Part shown: positions 15,419 through 24,079 of the stretch, piece after piece
How positions within the stretch are numbered: the first letter of the stretch is position 1
Layout of the letters: every line of letters starts with the position of its first letter
NCBI GenBank assembly: GCA_034002745.1
Contig: JAVEZY010000009.1
Coordinates: 1-64,000, forward strand
Direction: 5' to 3'
Length of the DNA stretch: 64,000 nt
Origin: JAITWN01 sp034002745
GTDB taxonomy: Bacteria; Pseudomonadota; Gammaproteobacteria; SZUA-140
Made by a program: the position numbers and the translations under genes
Notes under the pieces: generated by a model
The model's database searches: none
What the model was told of the DNA's origin: nothing
Seen by the model: the letters and a program-made list of their open reading frames with translations, nothing else

Positions 15419-16519
15419 CTAGACCTGCGAGGCGAACGTCGCCAGTCCCGTGCGTGCGCTGCGCGGCCAGCGGCCGGCGTCGCTGGTCCCGGCGGCGGCC
15501 ATGATCTGGCGCCGATAAGTCTCGAGATAGCCGCAAGCCATGCGCCGTGCGGAGAAGTGCGCTTCGAAGTGATGGCGGCAGGCGGCGCGATCGATGGCTT
15601 CGATGCGCCGTACCGCGGCCACGGCCTCGTCCACGTCGTCAACGATATACCCTGTCGTGCCGTCGGCCATGATTTCCGGAACCGACCCGCGACGATACGC
15701 GATCACGGGGGTGCCGCAGGCCATCGCCTCGACCATGGCCAGACCGAAGGGCTCCGGCCAGTCCACCGGGAAGAGCAGTGCCAGTGCGCCGCCGAGAAGC
15801 TCGTTCTTGCCGGCCTCATCGATTTCCCCGAGGTATTCGATGGCGGGCGGATCCAGCAGCGGCCGTACCCGCGACTCGAAGTACTCGCGATCCCCGTCAT
15901 CGATCTTGGCGGCCATGCGCAGCGGAATGCCGGTGCGGCGCGCGATCGCTATGGCAGTTTCTGGTCCTTTCTCCCGCGACATGCGGCCAAGGAATGCCAG
16001 GTAGCTCCCGGGTTGTGGGCGGAAGTCGTAGAGCCTTTCGGGCAAGCCGTTGTGCACGGTGCCGATCCAGCGCGCCATGGGCAGGGGCGTGCGCTGGTGT
16101 TCGGAGATCGAGATCATCGGCATGTCCTGGAATTCGCTGAATACCTGCGCCAGCGCCGGCAGGTCGAGACGCCCGTGCATGGTGCTGACCTGCGGCGTGC
16201 TCATGTGGCGCCACAGGGGAAAGTGAAGAAAGTCGATGTGAAAGTGGATGATGTCGAAATCGGCGGCATCGCGGGCCACGGCGCTCAGTTGCAGCACTTG
16301 CCACGGCAGCGGTTCCGCATCCTGTCCCGAAAGCCGCAGCGCCTGAGGGACCACTGCCCTAAGCGCGGCCTCCGTGCGCGAATCGCCGCTCGCATAGAGG
16401 ACGACTTCGTGCCCCTGGAGGATGAGTTCTTCGGTCAGGTAGTGGACGACTCGTTCGGTTCCGCCGTAGGTGCGTGGCGGTACGCTTTCGAACAGCGGTG
16501 CGACCTGGGCAATCTTCAT
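15419..16519 (-). CDS. GT4-type glycosyltransferase
   Basis: A 366-residue GT-B glycosyltransferase. It starts MKIAQVAPLFESVPPRTYGGTE, includes FDIIHFHIDFLHF, and has the C-terminal EX7E motif EPFGLAMVE followed by AMACGTPVIAYRRGSVPEI. The ATG at 16519 has GAGGAG six bases upstream; the frame is open for 38 more codons but without family sequence. It is the first gene of a two-gene operon with the amylo-1,6-glucosidase-like gene. It belongs with glycosyltransferases that pair with such glucosidases; donor and product are not shown. Confidence 0.87.
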   Translation of the reverse strand: MKIAQVAPLFESVPPRTYGGTERVVHYLTEELILQGHEVVLYASGDSRTEAALRAVVPQALRLSGQDAEPLPWQVLQLSAVARDAADFDIIHFHIDFLHFPLWRHMSTPQVSTMHGRLDLPALAQVFSEFQDMPMISISEHQRTPLPMARWIGTVHNGLPERLYDFRPQPGSYLAFLGRMSREKGPETAIAIARRTGIPLRMAAKIDDGDREYFESRVRPLLDPPAIEYLGEIDEAGKNELLGGALALLFPVDWPEPFGLAMVEAMACGTPVIAYRRGSVPEIMADGTTGYIVDDVDEAVAAVRRIEAIDRAACRHHFEAHFSARRMACGYLETYRRQIMAAAGTSDAGRWPRSARTGLATFASQV

Positions 16520-16608
16520 GAGCGCTCCTCGTCCTTGAGGTAACCCCCCTTGCAACGCCTTAAATATGGGCCTGCGCGCCAGGGAACTCAAGCGGGGGGC
16601 TATGGCCG

Positions 16609-16640
16609 GGGAAAGTGAAAAGTTGAAAGTCAAAAGCGAG
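16609..16640. repeat. GAAAAGTTGAAAG-type dispersed repeat
   Basis: GAAAAGTTGAAAG (16617-16629) is identical to 49898-49910. GAAAGTCAAAAG (16625-16636) is the exact complement of 49985-49996. Both copies lie just upstream of unrelated genes, so this is a small intergenic repeat family. Confidence 0.5.
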
Positions 16641-16738
16641 AACGGCGGCCGTTCTCGGGCTGGCGCACCCGCCCCACTTCTTTCCTCTTTCCTCTACAAT
16701 GAGCAGCGTCGATTATCCAACTGGCCTTGTTGCAACCC

Positions 16739-17686
16739 ATGCCCCGGACATCCAGCCCCGAGATTGCGGCGGTCGCTGTCGGCGTTTTGTGCCGGCCGGA
16801 CGGCCGCGTGCTGCTGGCCGAGCGGCCGCCGGGCCGGCCGGCTGCCGGCTTCTGGGAGTTCCCGGGCGGCAAGGCCGAGCCGGGCGAGCCGCTGGCGCAG
16901 GCGCTGGCAAGGGAACTGCGCGAGGAACTCGGCATCGAGGTGCGCTCGGCGGCGCCCTGGTTGAGTTTTTCCCACGCCGCCGGCGGCCGGCCGGTCCGCC
17001 TGCAGTTCTTCCGGGTACGCTCCTGGAGCGGCGAACCGGAGGGGTGCGAAGGCCAGCGCTTGCGCTGGGTCGCGCCCGAAGATCCGGTGGTGGCGCCGCT
17101 GCTGCCGTTCAACGACCGCATGCTGCGCGCGCTGACCCTGCCCGAGCGCTATGCGATCACCGCGGCCGGCCTGTTCGGCGTGGCGCCGTTCCTGGCGCGC
17201 CTGGACAAGGCGCTGCAACGCGGCGTCCGCCTGATTCAGGTGCGCGAGCCGGACATGTCACGCCCGGAGCTGCTGGCCTTCACCCGGGAGGTCATCGCCA
17301 GGACGCGGCCGGCCGGCGCGCGGGTGCTGGTCAATGGTGACGCGGAGCTGGCCGCAGAGGTGGGGGCGGATGGTGTGCATCTGCGCGCCCGGCAATTGAT
17401 GGCGGCGCGGCAGGCGCCGGCGGCGGCATTGTGGGCGGCATCCTGCCACGATCGGGATGAGCTGATGCAGGCCGTCGCGCTCGGGGCCGATTTCGCAGTG
17501 CTGTCGCCGGTGTTGCCAACCGATTCCCATCCGGGCGTGGCGGGCATGGGCTGGACGAGCTTCGATGACCTCGTTCGCGGCCATCCGCTGCCGGTATATG
17601 CGCTCGGCGGCATGCGCGACGACATGTATGAAACCGCTCTGCTGCACGGGGGCCACGGCATCGCCCTGATGCGCGGAATCTGGTAA
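16739..17686 (+). CDS. Nudix hydrolase fused to a ThiE-like TIM-barrel domain
   Basis: A 315-residue two-domain protein. Residues 1-130 form a MutT-type Nudix domain with a complete Nudix box (GGKAEPGE, then RELREELGI), expected to hydrolyse 8-oxo-dGTP or a related nucleotide. Residues 135-315 resemble thiamine-phosphate synthase (RLIQVREPDMSRPELL, ADGVHLRARQL, FAVLSPVLPT, YALGGM). They lack the TK-type pyrophosphate-binding motif of true ThiE, reading LPTDSHPG instead. This fusion is common in gammaproteobacteria and is usually taken as a MutT. The ATG is preferred to upstream TTG codons; no strong ribosome site is seen. purE follows 63 bases later. Confidence 0.88.
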   Translation: MPRTSSPEIAAVAVGVLCRPDGRVLLAERPPGRPAAGFWEFPGGKAEPGEPLAQALARELREELGIEVRSAAPWLSFSHAAGGRPVRLQFFRVRSWSGEPEGCEGQRLRWVAPEDPVVAPLLPFNDRMLRALTLPERYAITAAGLFGVAPFLARLDKALQRGVRLIQVREPDMSRPELLAFTREVIARTRPAGARVLVNGDAELAAEVGADGVHLRARQLMAARQAPAAALWAASCHDRDELMQAVALGADFAVLSPVLPTDSHPGVAGMGWTSFDDLVRGHPLPVYALGGMRDDMYETALLHGGHGIALMRGIW

Positions 17687-17749
17687 GGTTCGCCCGGGAC
17701 CGGGGAGCGAATGGCCCGCAACAGGGTGAGTGAGTCGAAGGCAGGCACG

Positions 17750-18250
17750 ATGGCGAAAGCAAAGAATTCACCTCGCGTGGGCGTGGTGATGGGTAGCGAC
17801 AGCGACTGGAAGGTCATGCAGCACACGGCGACCGTGCTCGAGGACTTTCGCGTGCCCTTCGAAGCGCGGGTGGTATCTGCCCATCGCACTCCCGATCTGC
17901 TGTACGAGTACGCCGAGACGGCTGCGGGTCGCGGCCTGGCCTGCATCATCGCCGGAGCGGGCGGCGCGGCGCACCTGCCCGGCATGCTTGCCGCCAAGAC
18001 GATCCTTCCCGTGCTCGGCGTGCCGGTCACCTCCAGAGCGCTCAAGGGGCTGGATTCCCTGCTGTCCATTGCGCAGATGCCGCGCGGCGTGCCGGTGGCG
18101 ACTTTCGCGATCGGCGAGGCCGGCGCCGCCAATGCGGGTCTGTTCGCCGTTTCCCTGCTGGCCTTGCACGATGAGTCGCTCGCTTCCCGTCTGGCCACGT
18201 TCCGCCGTCGCCAGACGGCGCGTGCCAGGGCCATGAAGCTGCCGCGATGA
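17750..18250 (+). CDS. purE: 5-(carboxyamino)imidazole ribonucleotide mutase
   Basis: A 166-residue cytoplasmic enzyme that converts N5-CAIR to CAIR in purine synthesis. It shows the class I PurE signature: VGVVMGSDSDW (substrate loop), VVSAHRTPD with the catalytic histidine, IAGAGGAAHLPGM, and KGLDSLLSIAQMPRGVPV. ATG 17750 places VVMGSDSD about ten residues from the N-terminus as in the family. An in-frame ATG at 17711 follows GGGGAG and would add 13 residues, so the start is not settled. purK begins 16 bases after the stop, giving a purE-purK operon. Confidence 0.96.
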   Translation: MAKAKNSPRVGVVMGSDSDWKVMQHTATVLEDFRVPFEARVVSAHRTPDLLYEYAETAAGRGLACIIAGAGGAAHLPGMLAAKTILPVLGVPVTSRALKGLDSLLSIAQMPRGVPVATFAIGEAGAANAGLFAVSLLALHDESLASRLATFRRRQTARARAMKLPR

Positions 18251-18266
18251 TCGGCCGGTCGCGCTC

Positions 18267-19406
18267 ATGATTCTTCCCGGGGCGACTCTCGGACTGCTCG
18301 GCGGCGGGCAGCTCGGACGCATGTTCACGGCGGTCGCGCGTACGCGCGGCTATGAGGTGCTTGTGCTCGACCCGGACCCCTCGAGCCCCGCGGCGCAGTT
18401 CGCCAGCGCGCATCTTTGCGCGCCCTATGAAGACGAGGCTGCGATCAGCGAACTCGGAGTGCGTTCCGCTGCGGTGACCATCGAGTTCGAGAACGTGCCG
18501 GCGACGGTGCTCGAGCGACTGGCGCAGCGTTGCGTCGTGCGCCCCGGCGCCGCGACCGTAGCCATCTGTCAGGGCCGGGTCGACGAGAAAGGTTTCCTCA
18601 GCGCGAACGGATTCCCGGTCGCTCCCTGGGCGCCGGTGCGCAGCGCGGCGGATCTGGAACTCGCCGTGCAAAGGGTGGGGCTGCCGGCGCTGCTCAAGCT
18701 CGATCGCCTGGGTTATGACGGCAAGGGGCAGGCGGTGGTCGCGGATCTGGACGAGGCGCGGGCCGCGTTCGCGGTCTTCGGCGGCCAGCCCTGCATCCTG
18801 GAGCGTCGCATCGATCTCGCTGCGGAAGTCTCCGTCGTGCTGGCGCGCGGCGCGGATGGCGCCGTGGCTCCGTTTCCGGTCGCGGAAAACCGGCACCGCA
18901 ACGGCATACTCGATCTGAGCGTCGCGCCAGCCGAGGTCCGGCCCGAACTGGCCGCCGCCGCGACGCGCACCGCCTGTGCCATCGCCGCAGCGCTGGACTA
19001 CGTAGGCGTGATCGGCGTCGAGTTCTTCATCGACACCGACGGTCGGCTGCTGGTCAACGAACTCGCCCCGCGGCCGCACAACAGCGGCCACTACACCCTC
19101 GACGCCTGTCTGACTTCGCAATTCGAGCAGCAGCTGCGCGCATTGTGCGGCATGCCGCTCGGCGACCCGGCGCAGGTCCGCGCCGCGGCAATGGTCAATA
19201 TCCTCGGCGATGCCTGGCGCGGAGGCGAGCCACGCTGGAGCGAAGTGCTCGGCGAACCCGATGCCAGGCTGCACCTCTACGGCAAGCGCGAACCGCGCCC
19301 GGGCCGCAAGATGGGCCACTATACCTGTCTTGCCGACACCCCGGAGCGGGCTCGCGAGCTTGCCGGTCGCCTGCGAGACGCGTTGACGGCGCCCGTCAGT
19401 CCGTAA
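18267..19406 (+). CDS. purK: 5-(carboxyamino)imidazole ribonucleotide synthase
   Basis: A 379-residue ATP-grasp enzyme that carboxylates AIR to N5-CAIR using bicarbonate and ATP. Family landmarks are LGLLGGGQLGRMF at the N-terminus, VTIEFENVP, KLDRLGYDGKGQ, and the C-terminal NELAPRPHNSGHYTLDAC. It is paired with purE directly upstream. Its last 11 bases overlap the 3' end of the convergent DUF2959 gene. This is a housekeeping ATP-grasp, unrelated in detail to the ATP-grasp array at the left end. Confidence 0.97.
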   Translation: MILPGATLGLLGGGQLGRMFTAVARTRGYEVLVLDPDPSSPAAQFASAHLCAPYEDEAAISELGVRSAAVTIEFENVPATVLERLAQRCVVRPGAATVAICQGRVDEKGFLSANGFPVAPWAPVRSAADLELAVQRVGLPALLKLDRLGYDGKGQAVVADLDEARAAFAVFGGQPCILERRIDLAAEVSVVLARGADGAVAPFPVAENRHRNGILDLSVAPAEVRPELAAAATRTACAIAAALDYVGVIGVEFFIDTDGRLLVNELAPRPHNSGHYTLDACLTSQFEQQLRALCGMPLGDPAQVRAAAMVNILGDAWRGGEPRWSEVLGEPDARLHLYGKREPRPGRKMGHYTCLADTPERARELAGRLRDALTAPVSP

Positions 19407-20043
19407 GCGCGCCGAGGTCCATTGCCGAACGCGCCTTGTTCAGCGCATTGATCATCGGCTCGATGGCCTGCTGCAATGCTTCACCGTCCTTCTGGGCCTG
19501 CTCGGCGACAGGCTGGATTGCCTTGATGCCGGCGGGCGTCAGATCGTTCGACAGATAGGTCTCCATGTCGCGCAGATCCGAAATGTAGGTCTGCAGCGTG
19601 CGCTTGACGTCGGCGCTGGTCCTGGTCAGTTCGGTGAACGCCTCACGTGACTCCTCATGGCGCGCCTCGCTGATGTCGACCACATCCGGATTGCTTACGT
19701 CTGCGGTCTGTTCGCGCCACTCGGCGAAGTAGTCGAAGCCCTGGGAGCGCAGCGCGTCCGCATGCTGCTCGAGTTCCTCCCCGACCCGCTCCATCTCCTC
19801 GACATTTCTTGCGTAACGTTCGAATGCCGGATCAAGGGAGCCGTCGGCGCGCAGCAAGGTGTCGATGGATGCATCCACCGTATCCACCTGCATCACCGCG
19901 TCACGCAGATCCGTATCCACCTGGTCCATGTTGGAGGTGACTTCCCGGGCGGGGTTGTCGCTGCCCGCGCCGGGCAGATTGGCGCAGGCCGCGATGAGCA
20001 CGGCGATCAACAAAAGCAACGAGCGGTTCAGAGTCCTGATCAT
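19396..20043 (-). CDS. DUF2959 lipoprotein
   Basis: A 215-residue helical protein with a lipoprotein signal: a hydrophobic run ending LIAAC, with Cys20 as the lipidated residue. The mature part is strongly helical and rich in Glu, Asp, Arg and Gln, with TYISDLRDMETYLSNDLTPAGI near the C-terminus, typical of DUF2959. The ATG has AGGAAGGAG upstream; the frame is open far upstream without family sequence. Function is unknown. It is divergent from the yqjD-like trio, with which it may share envelope-stress roles. Confidence 0.85.
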   Translation of the reverse strand: MIRTLNRSLLLLIAVLIAACANLPGAGSDNPAREVTSNMDQVDTDLRDAVMQVDTVDASIDTLLRADGSLDPAFERYARNVEEMERVGEELEQHADALRSQGFDYFAEWREQTADVSNPDVVDISEARHEESREAFTELTRTSADVKRTLQTYISDLRDMETYLSNDLTPAGIKAIQPVAEQAQKDGEALQQAIEPMINALNKARSAMDLGALTD

Positions 20044-20241
20044 GATGCTGCTCCTTCCTGCTGCTCCATCCTTCACCTCCTTCCCGACCGAAGCGATGTT
20101 AGCACAGCGTTTCCGGGGTACCTTTGCGCTATTCCGGCAAGCGTGCCCGCGACGATTGACGGATATCAATGACCCGCGCGCACCCGTCCGGTTATCTAGT
20201 CGCAAGGCGATCGAACGAACGACTGAGCAGGAGCGGCTAGC

Positions 20242-20550
20242 ATGAGCGATGTGAGAGATGCGCGGGACAGGCTTGAAGAAGACTTCCGGCGCGTGGTGCG
20301 CGATGCCGAGGCGCTGCTGCGGGCGACCGCCGACCAGGGGGGGGACGCGGTCTCGGCGGCTCGCGCGAGAGCGGAGGAGACACTGCGCGAGGCGCGGATC
20401 AGGCTGCAGCAGGTCGAAGGTGATCTCGTGCAGCGCACCCGCGCCGCCGCGAGGGCGACCGATGAACTGGTGCATGACAAGCCTTGGCAGGCGGTCGGCA
20501 TAGCCGCGGGTGTCGGCTTTCTGATCGGCATGCTCTCCGGGCGGCGCTGA
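20242..20550 (+). CDS. DUF883 (YqjD/ElaB-type) membrane-anchored protein
   Basis: A 102-residue protein. The first 75 residues form a charged alpha-helix likely to be coiled coil (RLEEDFRRVVRDAEALLRAT). A C-terminal membrane segment (WQAVGIAAGVGFLIGML) follows the family signature HDKPWQAVGIAAGVG. In E. coli YqjD and ElaB are inner-membrane proteins that bind ribosomes in stationary phase. It is first of a three-gene run; the next gene starts about 12 bases later. The assignment to the family is firm, the ribosome role is by analogy. Confidence 0.9.
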   Translation: MSDVRDARDRLEEDFRRVVRDAEALLRATADQGGDAVSAARARAEETLREARIRLQQVEGDLVQRTRAAARATDELVHDKPWQAVGIAAGVGFLIGMLSGRR

Positions 20551-20561
20551 GCGCAAGGAAG

Positions 20562-20975
20562 GTGCGATGCCGGAGGGGAGCCCGGTCGGGGCAGCACGCG
20601 GGAGGGCTGCTGTCCGCATTGCAGCAATTGCTGGTCTCCATCGGCGAGCTGTTGTCGACCCGCATCGAGTTGCTGGCCCTGGAGGCGCGGCAGGAGGTGC
20701 TTCGGCTGATGAGCGCGGCGATGCTGCTGCTGCTCACTGCTGTCTTTCTGATGTTCATGTTCGCCTGCGCATCGGCGCTGCTGGTCATGGTGTTCTGGGA
20801 GTCGCATCGCCTGCTGGCGGTGGCCGTGCTCACGGCTGTCTACGCGCTGCTCGCGCTGATCGCCGGGCTTGCCCTGCGTCGCGCGTTGCGGGGCGAACCG
20901 TTCGCGGCGACGCGTGAAGAACTGCGCCTCGATGTCGCGCGGCTCGGAGATGCCGATAGAGGGCGACATCGATGA
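20562..20975 (+). CDS. YqjE-type phage-holin-like membrane protein
   Basis: The region from about residue 15 matches the YqjE/holin superfamily III family: GGLLSALQQLLVSIGELLSTRIELLALE, then two membrane segments (AMLLLLTAVFLMFMFACASALLVMVFW and LLAVAVLTAVYALLALIAGLAL). The only start near the right place in this frame is GTG 20562, giving 137 residues; its ribosome site AAGGAAG is very close. An ATG at 20567 with good spacing opens a different frame. Either the GTG is used or a base is missing near 20600. The stop overlaps the next ATG (ATGA). Function is unknown; the family always sits beside DUF883 genes. Confidence 0.75.
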   Translation: MRCRRGARSGQHAGGLLSALQQLLVSIGELLSTRIELLALEARQEVLRLMSAAMLLLLTAVFLMFMFACASALLVMVFWESHRLLAVAVLTAVYALLALIAGLALRRALRGEPFAATREELRLDVARLGDADRGRHR

Positions 20976-21346
20976 ACCGGGATTTCATGCGCCGCCGGCA
21001 AAGCCTGCGCGAGCGGATCGCATCGCAGCGTGACGCGCTCCGGGGGGCTGAAGCTGCAGAGCCCGATCATCCGCCGCTCATCGATTCAGGGGCGGCGCTT
21101 GCGCGGCTTGTTCATGCTTACCAGGCGAGCGGCGCCGGAATGCTGGAACGCCTCGCGCTGACGCTGCGTGGCCTGCTGATCGGGTTGCGGTTCGCGGCCA
21201 CCGTGCGCGCCGCCCTGGCCGGGCGAGGGGCGGGGGCGGGGACGGGGACGGGCCCGCGCAGGGGTTGCCCACGCGCGGGCGTATCTTGCCGCCCACCTGA
21301 CGCGGCAGCCGGAGCCCGCGAACCGGGCGCCGGACTCCGTCCATGA
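20972..21346 (+). CDS. Small YqjK-like protein, C-terminus uncertain
   Basis: A 124-residue frame overlapping the YqjE stop by ATGA. The first 85 residues are basic and helical (MNRDFMRRRQSLRERIASQRDALRG), fitting the third gene of yqjDEK clusters. From about residue 88 a G-rich run (21228-21262) codes low-complexity GAGAGTGTG followed by Cys- and Pro-rich sequence unlike the rest, so a frameshift or slipped G-run is possible. I identify it mainly by position and cannot state a function. Confidence 0.5.
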   Translation: MNRDFMRRRQSLRERIASQRDALRGAEAAEPDHPPLIDSGAALARLVHAYQASGAGMLERLALTLRGLLIGLRFAATVRAALAGRGAGAGTGTGPRRGCPRAGVSCRPPDAAAGAREPGAGLRP

Positions 21347-21440
21347 CCGGGGAGGATCATGGCGGCTTTTGGCAGCCGCATCCGTACGAGGATGCGCTCT
21401 CCGTTACCCGGCCGGGAACGGAGAGCGTGGAGTTGCAGTG

Positions 21441-21839
21441 TTACAGATCCTCTTCCTCGTATTCGTCATCCTGGCGTGGTTCGTGATCCTCGCCGTTCCC
21501 GTGCTGGCGCTTGCGTCCGCCGTGCGATGCCTCACCCCCCTTGCGGCCGATCTCGGCCATATGGGCGGTGTTCTGGCTCACTTCTTCGCCACCTTTGCGG
21601 CCGATCTCCGCCATGTGGGCGGTGTTCTGGCTCACTTCTTCGCCACCCTTGCGGCCGATCTCCGCCATGTGGTGGCGATCCTTGCTTACTTCCATGCCAC
21701 CCTTGCGGCCGATCGCGGCCATGTGTGCGCGGTCGCGGCTGACCGCCCGACCTCCCTTGCGTGCAATTTCCCGTTGCTTCTCGGTATCCATCGAAGCAAA
21801 TCCACGACCACTGGAACGTCCGCCTTCCTTTGCTGTCAT
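21441..21839 (-). CDS. KGG-repeat stress protein
   Basis: A 132-residue very hydrophilic protein built of about five copies of an 18-residue unit, best preserved as GRKGGEEVSQNTAHMAEI. The KGG motif is that of GsiB/con-10-type general stress proteins, thought to be disordered and protective during desiccation or starvation. The C-terminus is acidic (DDEYEEEDL). The ATG was chosen with GGGAGG about 10 bases upstream. It stands alone, convergent to the yqj-like trio. The repeat is also visible at DNA level, so copy number may vary between strains. Confidence 0.88.
   Translation of the reverse strand: MTAKEGGRSSGRGFASMDTEKQREIARKGGRAVSRDRAHMAAIGRKGGMEVSKDRHHMAEIGRKGGEEVSQNTAHMAEIGRKGGEEVSQNTAHMAEIGRKGGEASHGGRKRQHGNGEDHEPRQDDEYEEEDL
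21552..21712 (-). repeat. 54-bp tandem repeats within the KGG gene
   Basis: About three units of 54 bp, each coding the 18-residue KGG unit. The two central units are almost identical in DNA (the segment GGCGGTGTTCTGGCTCACTT recurs 54 bases apart), so they probably arose by recent tandem duplication. Confidence 0.8.
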
Positions 21840-22191
21840 GGTGCAAAACCTCCCTGTCTTGACGTCATTGGCCGCGCGGGCGCCGGAGCCCTCGCGATCC
21901 CACGGGCCATTCATTGGCCACACCCAAAGCAGACAGCGAGCGGTGCCGATAGTTCCGGTCGACGGCTCGAGTCGCTGTCAAAAAACACAATGTTGTCGGC
22001 GGGTTACGTTGTTCTCACGGACGTGCGTCCGCGCGGTGGGTGAGAGCGACCGGGGGGTGTGCCATAATGCCCGCCCATATGGGTGGAACGACCGATAATG
22101 CAGGGTTCGCGGCTTCCGTCACCACCGCCTCAGGCTGCAGCATCATGCCGGACCGATACGGGCCGGAGACAACACCGGAGCGCTGAACCCA
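21840..22191. other. 352-bp gene-free gap before the peptide transporter
   Basis: The gap separates the divergent KGG gene and the ABC importer. I see a palindrome CCCATATGGG at 22074-22083 and a CATAAT (22063-22068) that could be a -10 for the importer, but no -35 of any quality. No open frame here resembles a protein, and no terminator is visible. Confidence 0.4.
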
Positions 22192-24003
22192 ATGTCCTTC
22201 CGGGCCTTCATCGCCAGCGCGAAGGGAGCCGCGATCGCCGCCGCGCACGCCGTTATCGTGGCGTCGCTGGCCGCCTGTGGTTCAGCCGAGGCGCCTCTCG
22301 GCGATCGGCCCGTTGCCGGGCCGCCACCCATCGATGCCGATGTTTCCCACTTGCCTTCGGGGCGGCCGGGAGGTGTGTTCTTTGGCACGCTCGTTGGCAT
22401 GCCGCGCACCTTCAATCCCCTGCAATCGAGCGAGGATGCGCCCTCCGCGACGGCGGTGTCGCGCCTGCTCGAGGGGCTGACCCGGTTCGATGCGGCGCGC
22501 GAAGAGATCGTCCCCGGCCTGGCGCGCGACTGGGAAATCTCCGACGATCAGAAGACATTCACCTTTCACCTGCGCCGCGGCGTGCGCTGGAGCGACGGGC
22601 ATCCCTTCACCGCCGATGATGTCGTCTTTACCTTCCAGGTGATCTACGACGAACGGTATCCCAACCGTCGCAAGAGCGAGTTGTCGGTGGACGGAAAGCC
22701 GTTCGAGGTCGAGAAGATCGACGACCACACCGTGCGTTTCCGTACCGCGGAGGTGTATGCGCCGTTCCTGCTCTACATCGGCACGCCGATCATGCCGCGC
22801 CATCGTCTGTGGTCCGCCTATGAGGACGGAACATTCCTGCGCGCCTGGTCGGTGCGCGACGCGCAGCTGGATCCCGAGGCGATGGTCAGCACCGGGCCGC
22901 TCGTTCTGGAGCGCTTCCGTCCGGCGGAACGCATCGTCTACCGCGCCAATCCGCACTACTGGCGCGTCGATGCCGCCGGCCAGCGGCTGCCCTACATGGA
23001 TCGTCTCATCGAGCGCATCGTGCGCAGCCAGCAATCGAGCACGCTTGCCTTCGCCCATGGCCAGAGCGACTACGAAGGCATCGAGGTGAGAAACGTCGCC
23101 TGGGTGAAGCGCAACGCCGCCGATTACGACTTCGAGGTGCACGATCGCGGTCCTTCCCAATCGACGAATTTCATCTGGTTCAACCAGAACCGTGGGGCGG
23201 ACCGCAATGGCAGGCCCTACGTCGAGCCGCACAAGCTCGAGTGGTTCCGCGATGCGCGTTTCCGCCAGGCGATATCCTGGGCGATCGATCGCGATGGCAT
23301 CGTGTCGGGCGTGCTGCTTGGACGTGGATTGCCGTTATGGGGGCCGATCAGCCCCGCCAACCGCAGCTGGCACAACCCCGATGTGCAGCACTATCCGTAT
23401 GATCCGGAGCGCGCGCGGGCGTTGCTGCGCGAGGCTGGATTCACCTGGGATCAGGATGGCCGATTGCGTGACCGGCACGGCAATGCCGTCGCCTTCAGCC
23501 TGGCCACCAACGAGGACAATGACGTGCGCCAGGCGATCGGTCTGGTGTTCGTGGACAATATGAAGCGCCTCGGCATCGATGTGCGCCTGCAGCCTCTCGA
23601 CTTCAACACCTTCGTCGCCAAGGTGATGAACTCCTTCGACTATGAGGCGGGTCTTCTGGGCCTGACCGGAAGCTGGGATCCGCAGGGCGGCTGGTCGGTC
23701 TATCATTCCACGGGACGCCTGCACATGTGGTATCCGGCGCAGGCGGAACCTTCGACGGAATGGGAGGCGCGCATAGACCAACTCATGGAGCGCCAGTTGC
23801 GCACGCTAGATGTCGAGGAGCGGCGGCGCCACATCTTCGAGGTGCAGGAGATCCTTGCGCGCGAGCAGCCGCTGATCTATACCGTCACCGTGAACAGCTA
23901 CGAAGGCTTGCAGGACCGGTGGCGAAACCTCGATCCGCCGCAGATGGGATCGCTGATCTGGAACTACGACGAGCTGTGGACCGAAAACCTGCTGCTGCGC
24001 TGA
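22192..24003 (+). CDS. Peptide ABC transporter substrate-binding lipoprotein (family 5)
   Basis: A 603-residue periplasmic solute-binding protein of the DppA/OppA/family 5 type. A lipoprotein signal ends SLAAC, with Cys29 as lipid anchor. Typical segments include FNPLQSSEDAPS, RLLEGLTRFD, GLARDWEISDDQKTFTFHLR, VRWSDGHPFTADDVVFTF, and FRQAISWAIDRDGIV. It captures oligopeptides or similar solutes for import. It heads a five-gene operon with two permeases and two ATPases, all present and in standard order. The precise ligand cannot be told. The ATG has only a distant GGAG. Confidence 0.92.
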   Translation: MSFRAFIASAKGAAIAAAHAVIVASLAACGSAEAPLGDRPVAGPPPIDADVSHLPSGRPGGVFFGTLVGMPRTFNPLQSSEDAPSATAVSRLLEGLTRFDAAREEIVPGLARDWEISDDQKTFTFHLRRGVRWSDGHPFTADDVVFTFQVIYDERYPNRRKSELSVDGKPFEVEKIDDHTVRFRTAEVYAPFLLYIGTPIMPRHRLWSAYEDGTFLRAWSVRDAQLDPEAMVSTGPLVLERFRPAERIVYRANPHYWRVDAAGQRLPYMDRLIERIVRSQQSSTLAFAHGQSDYEGIEVRNVAWVKRNAADYDFEVHDRGPSQSTNFIWFNQNRGADRNGRPYVEPHKLEWFRDARFRQAISWAIDRDGIVSGVLLGRGLPLWGPISPANRSWHNPDVQHYPYDPERARALLREAGFTWDQDGRLRDRHGNAVAFSLATNEDNDVRQAIGLVFVDNMKRLGIDVRLQPLDFNTFVAKVMNSFDYEAGLLGLTGSWDPQGGWSVYHSTGRLHMWYPAQAEPSTEWEARIDQLMERQLRTLDVEERRRHIFEVQEILAREQPLIYTVTVNSYEGLQDRWRNLDPPQMGSLIWNYDELWTENLLLR

Positions 24004-24079
24004 CGAGCCCCATGACGAATATCTCATTCCATCGATTTCACACCGTGCAATCGGGTTCCCCGGGCGGGGAGCATCCCCT

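Noticed and set aside
16739..17686. Calling the C-terminal domain a functional thiamine-phosphate synthase (thiE)
   Set aside because: The pyrophosphate-binding Thr-Lys motif is absent and no other thiamine gene is linked.
20567..20917. An alternative protein starting at ATG 20567
   Set aside because: It has a good ribosome-site position but its sequence is Arg/Ala-rich without membrane segments; the other frame carries the recognisable YqjE sequence.
21552..21712. Regularly spaced near-identical units that could suggest a CRISPR array
   Set aside because: The units are in frame, code an 18-residue KGG repeat, and have no unique spacers or cas genes nearby.
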